Origin: Nageia nagi
Lineage: Eukaryota > Pinophyta
Assembly: GCA_050084985.1 (NCBI GenBank)
Contig: JBITNC010000001.1
Location: 79,050,001 to 79,114,000, forward strand
DNA: 64,000 nt
Reading direction: 5' to 3'
The notes beneath the pieces are model-generated. The model was not told the DNA's origin. It saw only the letters and a list, made by a program, of their open reading frames with translations, and did not search any database. Below, one piece after another: positions 46,040 through 57,120 of this stretch. The first letter of the stretch is position 1, and each line of letters opens with the position of its first letter. Both the position numbers and the translations under genes were made by a program.

Positions 46040-46560
46040 TAATCTAACTAGGTTTTTCTTCACCCAGGTCTCCTTGTAAAACATAATTTCTTACATCTAG
46101 ATGGATAGTAAATACAAGAATTTTATCATGAGAGATACAATTCTTGAATTTTTTTAGAACCTTCATTATGGAAAATACTTGCTTTTCAATAAATGAGTAC
46201 CTTTCTTGGTGTTGATGTAGTATTTGGCTATAAAAGGCAATCAGATATTCTTCTTTGTTATATTCTTTCTATGCTAGAATTGCAGCAATGCTCCTATCTG
46301 CTCGATACACATACAAGATAAAAAAAAATTAACATATCAAAATTTTTAAGCATAGGAGCTTCTATTATAGCCCTTTTAATTTCTTTAAAGGCTAGTTTTT
46401 CTTCACTTGACCAAGACAATATAGCATCTTTCTTTTGCATTGAAGTGATTAGGATAAAATTTTTGAAAAATCATTAATGAATTTTTCAACAAAATTGATC
46501 TAACCAAGGAATGATTGCAAGGCATTTTTTGTTGAAAGGGAGTGGCAATGCTTCAATAGC
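46040..46560 (-). pseudogene. gypsy 3 RNase H downstream of RT
   Basis: After the RT thumb and connection (SSEEKLAFKEIKRAIIEAPM, near 46370-46430) the broken frame shows the usual gypsy RNase H order up to about 46040, with stops. This is the normal position for the gypsy RNase H. It is the weaker of the two RNase H regions in this element. Confidence 0.55.
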
Positions 46561-47340
46561 TTTCACTCTATTTGGATACATCACTAATTCTTTCTTTGAG
46601 ATAATGTGACCAAGTAATTTTTCTTAGTTAACCATAAAAATTGATTTTATTGGATTAATTGAAATGTCAAATTTTATGCATTTTTCAAAAACTTATCTAA
46701 GATGTTTCAAATGATCCTTTCTACTTTAGATAATACTATAATATCATCTAGATATACTAGTATAATTTTATTTATTAGTTCACAAAATGCATGGTCCATG
46801 TCCCTTTGAAAAGTAGTTCCCACATTAGAAAGACCAAAAGGCATTCTTTGAAAACCAAATGTCCCCTATTTGGTTGTAAATGTAGTTTTGTATTAATCTT
46901 CATCTTTCACCCAAATTTAGTTAAATCTTGAGCAACCATCAATCATTGAAAAATAGTAAGATTTGACTACTATATGCAAGATCTAATCCATAGGTGGGAG
47001 AGGATAATTATCTTTGAGAGATACTTGATTCAAATTTTTGAAATCAACACAGAGTCTAATTTTTTCATTTTTATTTCTAACAAGAACTAGATTTGCAACC
47101 TAAGAAGAATGTTTGATAGAATAAATAATTTTTGAATCAAGTAGCTTGATCAATTCTTATTTCATAGCTTCCTCTATTTTTGGGTTGACTAGCCTTTATT
47201 TTTACCTATATGGTTTGACATCTGTTTCAAGCTCAATTGTGTGTTGGATGATACTTTTATCATATGTATTAAGATCATCATAAGTCTAGATAATTAGTTT
47301 AGAAAACTCACGATAAATTTTAGACATAACAACTTTTTCT
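46561..47340 (-). pseudogene. gypsy 3 reverse transcriptase
   Basis: Reading on the minus strand: NPKIEEAMK and ELIKLLDSKIIYSIKHSS (47130-47200), VRNKNEKIRLCVDFKNLNQ and KDNYPLPPMD (47000-47090), YFSMIDGCSRFN (motif A, near 46950), GTFGFQRMPFGLSNVGTTFQ (46820-46870), and KIILVYLDDIIVLSK with the catalytic YLDD box near 46730-46760. The Asp pair is intact. The lead-in (YDKSIIQHTIELE, near 47240-47280) fits. Stops are TAG/TAA in Gln or Trp positions. Confidence 0.88.
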
Positions 47341-47656
47341 TCATTAGAACACTCAAAACCAACTGTTATATATTTAACAAGTTCTATTTCCAATTCAACA
47401 TAATTCTCCTTTTATATGGCTAAAGATTTAGCCTTTTGAACATCTTCTGAATCAAATAATCTTTTGAGAGAGATTAATCTTTTTGGTATAACATTATTTT
47501 TGAGCTAAATGACATCTGATTCTTAGAAATAATCAAGTAATTTCTAAATACCTAAATTTTGAACCATTGCTTCATCTAATAAGTTCATAATATGCTTATC
47601 AAAGTTGAATACTTATCTAATAAGTTCATAATATGCTTATCAAAGTTGAATACTTA

Positions 47657-48140
47657 CTAGAAATTTGTAGCATGAGATATTGAAGGCCTACATTGAACTT
47701 TGACTCTAAGAGCTTCTCTTTTATTATGAGTAAGGTTATATTTTGCCCCTCTTCTTGCAAGTGTATCAGTTATTTGGTTGTACCTTCTAGGAATAGATAT
47801 AAAATTGATAGCCAATTTTGACTCCAATAAATCCCAAACTCTATTCCTATAGGTCTTCAAATAATGATATTTTAAACTAATCTGGTTTTTGACTTGCTTT
47901 ATGACTAGTTTTGAATCACTATATATAATTAAGCATTTGATGCCTATATTGATTACTTTAGATAAATTGAAATAAAGAGCTTCATACTCAGCAACATTAT
48001 TTGTACAAATCCATATGAATCTAAAGGATAATCTTTTCATATGTCCCTCTAGAGATTTGAATACAACTTCAGCTCCATATCTATGCTTACGATCCATCAA
48101 AGTACATTGTCCATATCTCATGTTCTTTTTTAGTTATGAT
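47657..48140 (-). pseudogene. gypsy 3 RNase H domain located before RT
   Basis: The upstream end reads WTMYFDGS (RNase H first Asp). After a small shift comes the open piece 47657-48121: YGAEVVFKSLEGHMKRLSF, CTNNVAEYEALYFNLSK (catalytic Glu), IYSDSKLVIKQV (catalytic Asp) and IPRRYNQITDTLARR (last Asp region). These fit the additional, archaeal-type RNase H known in Tat gypsy elements. In described Tat elements that domain lies after the gypsy RNase H and before integrase; here it lies between protease and RT. It would degrade RNA in RNA-DNA hybrids. Confidence 0.82.
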
Positions 48141-48399
48141 TGAGATTGGATTAGTATCTTCATATAAATAATAATTACCCATGGTAGCATCTATGATCTA
48201 ATAATTTAAATCATTTTTTGAAAGAACTTTAGTTGTTAGTAGTGATTCTCTAAGTGTGTCCCTTTTAAATATTTCCATAGGCTAGGGACCATTTATATAG
48301 TTTTATTTTATAATATTCTTAAGATGAACACTTTTTGTGCCCTCATTTAGAATTTTTACTTATTTATCTTGTAAGAGAAGTAGAATATGAGTATAGTCT

Positions 48400-48720
48400 T
48401 AAGCTAAGTACCCTCCCAATTTAGCAATGAATTCTCTGGAAAGAAATATTCCAAACAAAGATGGAAGATCAACCATAATGATATCTTGGATAACACAAAT
48501 ATTAGGGAATGCATTCAAAGTTATTGGGATTTCTTTAACATTACCAACAACATCTACAGAAGAAGAATCTAATTAACATCATTAATACATCTTGTAATAT
48601 ACAGTTTCATTTTATTTGTAACAACTTTAGGGATCACAGTTATTATAGCTTCGGTATCTATCATATAGTTATTTACTACCCAATCTTCTAATCTTAGGAA
48701 TAGATTGAATGGTGGAGGTC
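48400..48720 (-). pseudogene. gypsy 3 aspartic protease region
   Basis: At 48600-48690 the minus strand reads EDWVVNNYMIDTEAIITVIP, a retropepsin-like D-T-x-A motif with hydrophobic flanks (Gly replaced by Glu). Downstream sequence is broken. It lies between Gag and the first RNase H, as expected for a protease. Confidence 0.6.
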
Positions 48721-49239
48721 TTCTTATATCCATTAGAGTAGGATGGACATCATCAAGTATTGCAAAGATAGGATTTCTTTAATTTACCCTCTTTTTACTA
48801 TTCTTTAATTTCAAAGCTTCTTGCAAAAGATCTAATTGACCTGGTATCTTTAATGCATCAAACATAGTCATTTTAGGAGTTTTCCTTAGTTCTTCCACAA
48901 TATTGTATGGAGCATATGGGACAAAATTACTTGAGTCTTCTTGGTTGTGTGTTATGAATTATTGAATAGCCTTATCTTTATTATAATTACTAATAAAAGG
49001 ATACCTTAATGTACTAGTTCTCTCTTCTCCAGGACCTCTTTTTTTATTGCAATAGGGTTTGTTTCAATTGGGACATTAGTACCCAAATTTTGAGAAACAT
49101 TACCCCCATGTTGGGAAACATTACCCAAATTTGCTAGCAATTAATATTATTGATTCTAATATTATGCTAAGGGAGCCTTAGCTTTCTTAGGTTTAGGTTG
49201 TACTAGAATAGATGCTCGATCTTGCTGAGTAACTTGGGG

Positions 49240-50640
49240 GTGTTATGGAACTATTGAAGAAGTAGCTCTAGTGTGAACATAATTGGCTAGTTCTCTAGCA
49301 TATCCTACAAGCCAAAAATTTACCATTATGAGATCAATAATGGGATCTAATGTAGGTTTCAAAATTTGGTCAGAATGTAATCTCAAATATTGATATTGAT
49401 AAACTATGCATGAATCTAGAAAATGAAGAGTTAAATATGGTGAACACCATTCCATAATTCTTGATCAACACTTTCTATAGAACTTGTCATAATAGCATTT
49501 TTAATTATTTTAGGGATGATTAACTATTTTGGCTAGTTCACTTTGGGTTGGAATATGTGTTGATACTAGTTATCATATCTTCTATAATTAAAACCTTGAT
49601 TCTACCTTTCTTACAGAGTGAGCTTATTGGTAATGTTCTTAATAGTTACCTCTAACTACCTTATTCTTTCCTCTTCTTTAGATTTACCATCATTACTAGA
49701 ACTAGTAGATATAGGAGTAGGTAATACTGGTACCTAATTTTACATAATAATTTTAGGAGGTGGTAAGGCTAAAACTCTAGGAAGAGAAATTTGTGAAACT
49801 TATTTAGGAGGTAAATTAGGAAATAAAGTCATAATGGTTTTAGGCTACATATTTTCAAAGGATACCAAGGTATCCTTGTAAGTTTTTATTATCTAGTAAA
49901 CATTTGAGAAAGTATCTCTTGACATAATAATTAGCATATTAAGATCTAAGAGAAAGTCCTTCCTATAATACACTATAGCTTGTGCATTTATTGGTCTAAT
50001 CCATACTGGGATAGATTTCCACATTCTCTCAAATTTGATATTAAAAACATCAATGGACTTATGAGGTTATCTTTTGATACATGCTATAAGGCTAAGAAAC
50101 ATACTATCATCATCATCATCTATAGGAAATCTTTTAATTAAAGCCTGACACAACTCTCCCCATGAATTTATAGATTGGTGGGTGAGATTTCTAAACCATT
50201 CAACTACTTTGCCTTTGAAAGAGTTCGATAATATCCTAGTCATCATGTTTTCATCAGTGATATCAAATCTTGAAGCCAACAAAGATACATCTTGATAATA
50301 TTCATATGGTATCTTGCTAGACCCATCATATTTTGGCAAAACTTTGAATGTTACTTGAGGTATAGTAGGGGAGCTAGCAGTAACAACTAAAGGATGACCA
50401 TTATTCCAAGCAAGAAAGTTTGCTGGCTAGGCCATGCTTGGAGTATGGATAGAGAGTGAAGGATTCTCTAAGGTTGAATTGAATATGGTTGACAATGAAA
50501 TTACCCTTGAGGGAACTACTAGGGATACAACTTGAGAAATATTTTACCTAATCCTCCTATGAGGAACTAATAGCTTTTGGAATCTAAGTTGTCTAAGGGA
50601 ATTTTTGGCACTAGTTCTAGTAAGCTTGCATTTTGGAGGT
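49240..50640 (-). pseudogene. gypsy 3 Gag
   Basis: The piece 50067-50339 matches the retrotransposon Gag core: MPKYDGSSKIPYEYYQDVSL, ILSNSFKGKVVEWFRNLTHQ, SWGELCQALIKRF. The segment to 50640 is the degenerate N-terminal part and 49240-50060 the C-terminal part, with stops. I found no intact zinc knuckle. It would form the particle shell around the element RNA. Confidence 0.82.
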
Positions 50641-51934
50641 GCTAGGGTTCAAATGTTGACTGGTTGATAGCAAAGTCACCAATAGGGTTAAAAGAACCTT
50701 ATAATCATTGAAAGATCTAATTGATAGCCCACTAGACATGGCTATTTGGCCTATATATGCCCACTAAATATGAAATTTAGTTTGTGTCCCATCAAGCATG
50801 CTAAAAATGAAAAGATTTACTATTGATCGGTATAGTGTAACCTCAAAGGGTTTGGTCTGGTCAAGTTCTCCACTTCTCACAATAGTAGGTTCCTTATGAG
50901 CAAAGAAGGTGGTGGGGATGTGCTCGTGTTGGTTTTCTACTCAATCTCTATATTATAGGTCAATTCCTATCTATTGTGAAGGTTTAAAGTAATAGGAAAG
51001 AGATAAAAAAAAAAGGTAAAGAGTTATAGGAAAAAGATACGCAAATTGAAGTAAAACTTAAAATAAGAAATGTATAACCCAAGAATTGTAGCACAGATAG
51101 CAATCCATATCCAGGATCAAGAATAGCAAGCTATCTTACCATTGGGGTATTGCAATCATAATGCATAGACATAATTTTAAGAAAACATCTCACACATAAC
51201 ATTCACAAAAGTAATAAATAACCACTTATTGCAAGAGGGAAAAGCATTATCTATTTATATTATCATATGTGAGAGTATCTTACAAATCTAAGCAAATTTG
51301 CTGAAATATCTGACCTCTTTTAATTTCTAACAATTCACCATTTATACATTTTTCCCCATTGTTTGATGGTTATATCTCATTAATATACATAATTATTCAT
51401 CTTGAATGAAGCTAGAAAAAAAACTATTCATAATAAATACTACAACTATGTTAGATTACATAGTGAATAAGTGCCAACAACATGACTATATAAGAATTTG
51501 TAATTTTTGAACAGTTACATCCATAGAGCTATAATCCTTCTAACATGTTATTGATTGTACCTTCTTTGACCCTATAGTTGATTAAAGATGGCATTATAGC
51601 TAATTGACTAAGTATTTATCACAAATTGATAGGTATGATCTGGTACTATGCTCTATTAGTAGCTATCTACTTCTCTTCAACTATTGATGATCCATACTAT
51701 AGATGTGAATGAATAGAGTAATGGGGTTTCATGATTAATATATCAACTTAGTTTAAGAAGAAAATTCCACTATTATGTGAAAATGAGTTGGATTTGACAT
51801 ATTAATAGGTCCTTGGGGGTCAAACACTTAAGATCAAGTGGACCCATGTGTTACTTCTTACCCATTACTCTTACCTCAATCTGATGGGTTCTATTTCCTT
51901 TCTTTGAGCTTTGTTTATGATCTAGCTCTTCCAA

Positions 51935-52200
51935 GACCCACTAATTTTGGCCAAAAACTATGATTTCATCACTCAAAATTGATGGGCTTTGTTTGATATC
52001 TTCGTGAATCATCACCTACCATTACTTGTTCTAGTATCCACTAATTTTAGCCATAAATTATGACATCATCATTCAAAATTGATAGGCTTTGTTTAATATC
52101 TTTGTGAATCAGCACTTGCCATTACTTGTTCTAGGACCCATTTATTTTAGCCATAAATTGTGATGTCATACCTCAAAATCGATGGGTTCCATTTGATATA
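51935..52200. repeat. tandem repeat in gypsy 3 5' LTR, about 104-bp unit
   Basis: Counterpart of 44188-44460, with the same core phrases (tgacatcatcattcaaaatt, tgaatcatcacctaccatta). Confidence 0.9.
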
Positions 52201-52204
52201 TTGG

Positions 52205-52425
52205 AGTTGTATTTACAATAACTCCTAGATACTTTGTATTTACAACTCTCATACACTTTGTATTTATAACAACTCCTAAACACTTTATATTTACAACAAC
52301 TCTGAGACACTTTGTATTTACAACAACTCTCGAACACTTTGTATTTACATAACTCCTATACACTTTGTATTTACACAACTCCTGAACACTTTGTATTTAC
52401 TTAACTCCCATACACTTTGATAGGA
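52205..52425. repeat. 24-bp minisatellite in gypsy 3 5' LTR, about nine units
   Basis: Core acactttgtatttacaac followed by aactcct. The 3' LTR has about three units at 44463-44530, so the array expanded or contracted after insertion. Confidence 0.92.
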
Positions 52426-52644
52426 AATTTATAAGGCAAAATATCTAATACAAAGACTAGCATATACAATAGTTAGATTATATACATAATAACTTGCTAT
52501 TAATAAAATCTAAAACTCTTTAGATTAAGGGCTTATAGAAGATTTGATTTTCATGTTAAAGGAAATAGAATTGAAATAGAAAGAATTTGTGAAAAGAATG
52601 ATGGTGTACTACCCTAACTCAAAGTGCAATTCTAAAGGAATACA

Positions 52645-53090
52645 ATAGTTAGATCTAGTTTTGACATAGAAATTGTTACTTACCATACCCTTTTTAAACC
52701 TTTGTTGTAGAAGATAATTATTCAATCTTCAATACCATGCTTGGGGTGCTTCTTTTAAGCCATAAAAAGCCTTTTTTAATTTACAAACCATGTTGGGATC
52801 TCCTTCCAATTGAAATCCATTTAGTTTTTCAATATATACTTCTTCCTCCAGATTGCCATTCGAAAAGGCAAATTTTTTATATCCATTTGATATACTTTAA
52901 ATTTCTTGTATGTTAATAATACCAAAAACATCTTGATTGCTTATAATCTTATGAATGGTGCAAATTTTTCTTCAAAATCAATTCCTTCCACTTGATCATA
53001 GCCTTTATATACCATATTGGCTTTGTTTCTAACCACATTTCCTTCTTCATTTTTCATGGACCTCCCTTTTTCAATTTTATTCATTTATCT
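52645..53090 (-). pseudogene. copia B reverse transcriptase, N-terminal part
   Basis: Minus strand: MKNEEGNVVRNKANMVYKGY, GIDFEEKFAPFIRL, KNFKVYQMD-like motif A region, then after a shift EEEVYIEKLNGFQLEGDPNM, VCKLKKAFYGLKEAPQAWY and a NFYVK segment that stops at 52650. These are SIRE-like copia RT motifs. The continuing half is at 42606-43082. Sequence upstream of RT (integrase, Gag) was not found beyond 53090, so copia B is also truncated. Confidence 0.85.
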
Positions 53091-55243
53091 TTTAGGAAAA
53101 GAGAAAGTATTTAAAATAGGCTTTCACCATAAATATTATTTTTGTAATAAAATTCTAAGTTAAGGATGTGTGAATAGAATATAAAAGTAAAGTGTTTTAT
53201 ATTTTATTTGGGCTTTAGTTCATTTTGCAAATAACTAACCTTGCAGTTAGAAGGTATATAAGGAATTAATTTTAAAAATAATAATAACCTTCTTCCCCTT
53301 TTTACATTAAAATAGGGTTTTATATAGTTTTTGAAACCCTATATCTCTTCTACATGTGGCTATGGAGAAGGGGGGGAACCATTTTTGGAGCCCTAGACTA
53401 CCATCATGATTCTAGAACCATGAGTTCCTTAGGCCTACAAGGTTTTAGAGCATAGAATTCTAGCCAAGAGACCATTTGAAATTCAAACTTGCCTAGTTCT
53501 CTATTAAATGGAAACCATTAGAAAAGCCATTAAGTTGGAAGCACACATAGTAATCAATCTAGTTTGTACATGTCATTGTGGAACGTAAAGTTCATGACCA
53601 CTTTGATTTATACTTCCAATAAAGGATTTCAAGGTTTAAAATTGAAGTTAAGGCACTCGATTAGGAGTTGGTTGGGAAATTTTGATGGTTGTATAAGTGC
53701 TAAAACCCTTGGATATTGAAACATTGGTCTTGTAGTTTTCCTTATTCCAAAGGGATCCTCTTTCAAATTTGAATGGTTGAGGTGATTTTACCTTGTTAGA
53801 TGGTATCTAGAACTTGAATAGGATTGATCATATCTATTCATAATAGCATTTTGACTCAAATTTTACTACATTTCATGAAAAATGTACTTTTTTAAACTAA
53901 CTAGGTGTTTAATAATAATAATGGAATTAAAATGGATTCAGCTACATTGCATTCCATTTTGTATCAAAATTCTATTATGGGTATTATATGTTATCATATC
54001 TAATGAAGTTATTTACTTCTCTTATTCGTGTGTTAAAATGGCCATTAATATTGAGGGTTTCTTGAAAAACATCCATGAATCATGTTCATAAGGTCTTAAA
54101 CTATCTAAAAAGTAATTTATCCTCTCATGCACATTAGCAAAGTATAGGGAAGAAACTACAATGATAGACAAGACCCTAGAACCATTCGCTAGTAAAATAC
54201 AAACTCGAACCCCCCCACCTTGACTTTCCTTTGGATATAAATTTGTAGATATATATAAATATTATTAAGGGATACTATAATCATTATATTTCAATTAAAA
54301 TATCATAAATATAAAATATCATTAATCCATATGTAAGTTACATGAATCATTTTCTTGATATGCATAGTGTCATTGTTGTAAAGCTTGTCCATTACTATTA
54401 TAGACATTTACTTTCTTTTATAGATTTCTCATTTATGTATTGTTATGTGGTTCATCCCATTAACTTGGGACTTCATTTACATTACTTTTATACTTCAATA
54501 CCAATAGTTTATTTTCCTATTTGCACTATCATTTCATATATTCTTGGCTCTCCTAGTTTGCAAGCACTAGCTAGGATGCCATTTTGATATTGTTAGAATG
54601 ATAAATTGCTCCTTTTCAATTTGCGGCACTAGTTTAAGCTTGTAGACTCATTGAGATTTTTAAATACATCTCACCATTTCATTTCTCTTTTTTACAAAGA
54701 ATAACATTTCATAGGATGTGGCATAACAGTTGGCTACTTTAGAATGTTGATTTTAAGAAAGGTGTTTCGTATTTGAATCTATGATGGTTTAGGCCCTATT
54801 GTTGTAGAGAATTCATATGTAGTTTGGTAGTTTAAGTTTGTAGGTGCTTATATTAGCTTTTACATATTTTATAATGGATTCTTCCTCACTTTGTAAGTAA
54901 TTGTTGTAGTTGTTCTAGAAATTACTTTTTAGATTCATTGCTTCTCTTATGACTATGTGTGGAATAGTTTTTGTAATGAAAACTAAAATAGTATTGTTGT
55001 AGCTCAATCTATGTTGATATATGAGAACATTTGAGTCTTTCTAGTCTTATATCTATGGATAATGTGTAAAATATTATTTTTTTATTATCTATATTAAGTT
55101 ACATTTCATTTCTAAGTTCATGATAAACATAAAATTTAAACCTTAAAGATATAGACTCTTTCTATGTAAAATCTCCATGTACTCTTGAACTAAAGTTGTA
55201 GATAGAAATCTACTATGTACAAGAACTAAAGAGAGTTTTAAAT
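53091..55243. other. unassigned sequence between copia B and copia C
   Basis: About 2.1 kb, AT-rich, no supported genes. There is a minus-strand pyrimidine run opposite gagaagggggggaacc (53360-53375) and a C-run near 54208-54216. ORFs at 53882-54091 and 54342-54587 are short, hydrophobic and without motifs. Confidence 0.45.
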
Positions 55244-55492
55244 TGTTAGGTAGGATAACTCCAAGATCAAAAAGCATTGTATTAGGTTAGAATATTACCT
55301 TAATACATTTAGAGAATGACTCTTTAGATTCACCTTCTTAGGTGACCCTTGAGATATAATGTAACTCTTCATATTCTTCTAGAAAATACTCTCTAAATTC
55401 TAGCACATATAAAGCTATAAATTTACTAAATATAGTAAGTAACTAATACTATACTATCTATACCATAATCTCTAAGGATTAGGTTTCTAACA
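55244..55492 (-). repeat. copia C 3' LTR
   Basis: On the minus strand it starts TGTTAGAAACCTAATCC and ends CCTACCTAACA. A TATA-like ctttatatgtgct lies near 55408-55420. It matches 60915-61163 end to end without length difference. Confidence 0.96.
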
Positions 55493-55502
55493 TTCCCCCC
55501 TT
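55493..55502 (-). other. copia C polypurine tract
   Basis: ttcccccctt on the plus strand, AAGGGGGGAA on the minus strand, directly next to the LTR start. Confidence 0.9.
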
Positions 55503-56370
55503 AATCTAAAGGGGATTTGGTAAGTTCAAGCATCTTCCTGAACTTCTCAAACTTTTCTCTTCCAAGTGCCTTAGTGAAGATGTTTGTTATTTTCTCATTT
55601 GTGAGAAAATGTTTCAATTAAATATTCTTTACCTCTACATGATGTTGAATCAAATGATACTTTTTGTTGATGTGCTTTTTTATCATGAAACTTTGGATTG
55701 TTGGCCAATTGAATTGCAAAAATATTATCAATTAGAAGTGAAGTTGGATTCACCTATTTTTCTTACAAATATTCTAGTATCTTCTTAAGCCACAGAATCT
55801 CCTTTATTTCCTTTGTAGTAGCCACATACTCTACCTATGTAGTGGAATCTATCAAAACAAAATTCTTTCATGATCTTCAAAAGATAGTTATCGATCCAAG
55901 GTTCATGGATTATCCTAAAGTCAAAACTCCATTTTGTTTATCACCATAAAAGTTTGAATCTATATATCCAATCAATTTGAAGTCTTATACTTTGGAATAC
56001 TTGAGCCCTAATTCCTATATGCCTTTCAAATATCAAAGAACTCTTTTTGTTGCATTTGAATTCCCTTCAAACAATTTATGCATAAATTGAGAGAGGATTC
56101 CAATCACAAATGAAATGTCTGGTCTAGTTGTGGTGAGATATATGAGATTCCCAACAAGTTGTCTATACTTTGTTGCATCTTCAAATGCATTCCCTTAAAT
56201 AGATTTCAACTTCAAATTTTATTCCATTGGAGTGGAAACAGGATTACAATCTATCATGCTAAATTTGTTCAACAATTCTCCAATGTACTTTCTTTGGGAA
56301 AAAAAATATACCTTGGGTTTTATGTCACTTAAATGCCTAGATAGTGATGAAGATGTCTCATATCTATCAT
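55503..56370 (-). pseudogene. copia C RNase H
   Basis: Minus strand, with stops: NPVSTPME, EDATKYRQLVGNLIYLTTTR, PDISFVIGILSQFMHKL (56070-56180), VL-YLKG, LKYSKV, IGYIDSNFYGDKQ (first Asp region, near 55900-55940), VEYVATTKEIKEILWLKKIL (55760-55830) and FHDKKAHQQKV near 55660-55690. The order fits the RT-RNase H connection and RNase H of copia elements. Stops are chiefly TAG/TAA at Gln and Trp positions. Confidence 0.85.
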
Positions 56371-57120
56371 TTCAAAACGTCTCTTCAAATATTATTTCAT
56401 GAATGCAATGTAACTTTCATTATTCCCAATTATTAAAAGATCATCTACATACACCACAAGATATACAATAGTTTTGCCAACTTTTCTAACAAATAAAGTT
56501 GCATCATAAAGATTAAAGTGTTCAAAATTTATTTTCAAGAGATGCTTAGTAAGCTTTTCATACCAAGCATGAGGAGCTTGTTTTAGGTCATACAAGGACT
56601 TTATGAGCTTACAAACTTTTTATTCCTAACCCTTCACTACAAATCCTTTTAGTTGTATCATGTACAAATTTTCTTTCAAATCACCCTTTAAGAAAGAATT
56701 CTTCACATTCATCTAATGAAATTTCCATCCATGTTGAGCTAACATTGCCAGCAAAGAATGAATACTAGCCCATTTTGTTGAGGGAGCAAAGGTTTCATCA
56801 TCAACAATACCTTCTTTATGTGCAAAACTCTTTTCTACAAGCCTCACTTTGTGTTTCTCAAGTGATCCTTCATATTTATACTTATTTTTATAGACACACT
56901 TGTATCCAATAGGTTTGGTTCCATATAGAGGATACACCAACTTCCACATCCCATTCTTGATGAGAACATCATACTCTTTCTTCATAGCATTCTTCCATAC
57001 ATCATGAGAAAAAACTTCTTTAAATGAATTTGGCTCACAATTAGTCAAGAAATTCAATTCATAATCAAAATAATATTCTATATCCTCAATATCATCACCT
57101 AAATTTTAACCCTCTACTAC
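56371..57120 (-). pseudogene. copia C reverse transcriptase
   Basis: The piece 56713-57057 holds the start: FKEVFSHDVWKNAMKKEYDV, NGMWKLVYPLYGTKPIGYKC, VRLVEKSFAHKEGI. After a shift near 56710, motif A is damaged. The piece 56392-56595 has LKQAPHAWYEKL and VVYVDDLLIIGNNE with an intact YVDD box. It lies in the standard place between integrase and RNase H. Confidence 0.9.

Larger units (their letters stand above)
50824..52430 (-). repeat. gypsy 3 5' LTR
   Basis: It aligns with 43083-44540 in the same orientation. The left edge is at tgatcggtatagtgtaacct (50824). It contains the 104-bp tandem units (51935-52200) and a much longer run of a 24-bp repeat (52205-52425) than the 3' LTR. The right end differs from the 3' LTR, and the true end may lie at 52644 next to the ATAGT duplication. 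Confidence 0.82.
43080..52644 (-). mobile_element. Ty3/gypsy element 3, nested in copia B
   Basis: Two long similar direct repeats (about 43083-44636 and 50824-52430) flank a minus-strand series Gag, protease, RNase H, RT, RNase H, integrase. The sequence ATAGT(T) lies on both outer sides (43075-43080 and 52645-52650), and the copia B RT frame resumes in phase across the insertion, directly before its YVDD box. The outermost 230 bp on the right are not matched in the left LTR, so the ends are rearranged or decayed. The LTRs are visibly less similar to each other than the 1.67 kb pair. Confidence 0.88.

Noticed and set aside
50660-50682. Minus-strand TTGGTGACTTTGCT as the gypsy 3 primer binding site
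   Set aside because: It resembles Tat-type TTGGCGACTCTGCT, but lies about 140 bp inside the edge where LTR similarity ends (50824), and the 3' LTR shows no sequence extending to match. It stays possible only if the 3' LTR is truncated.
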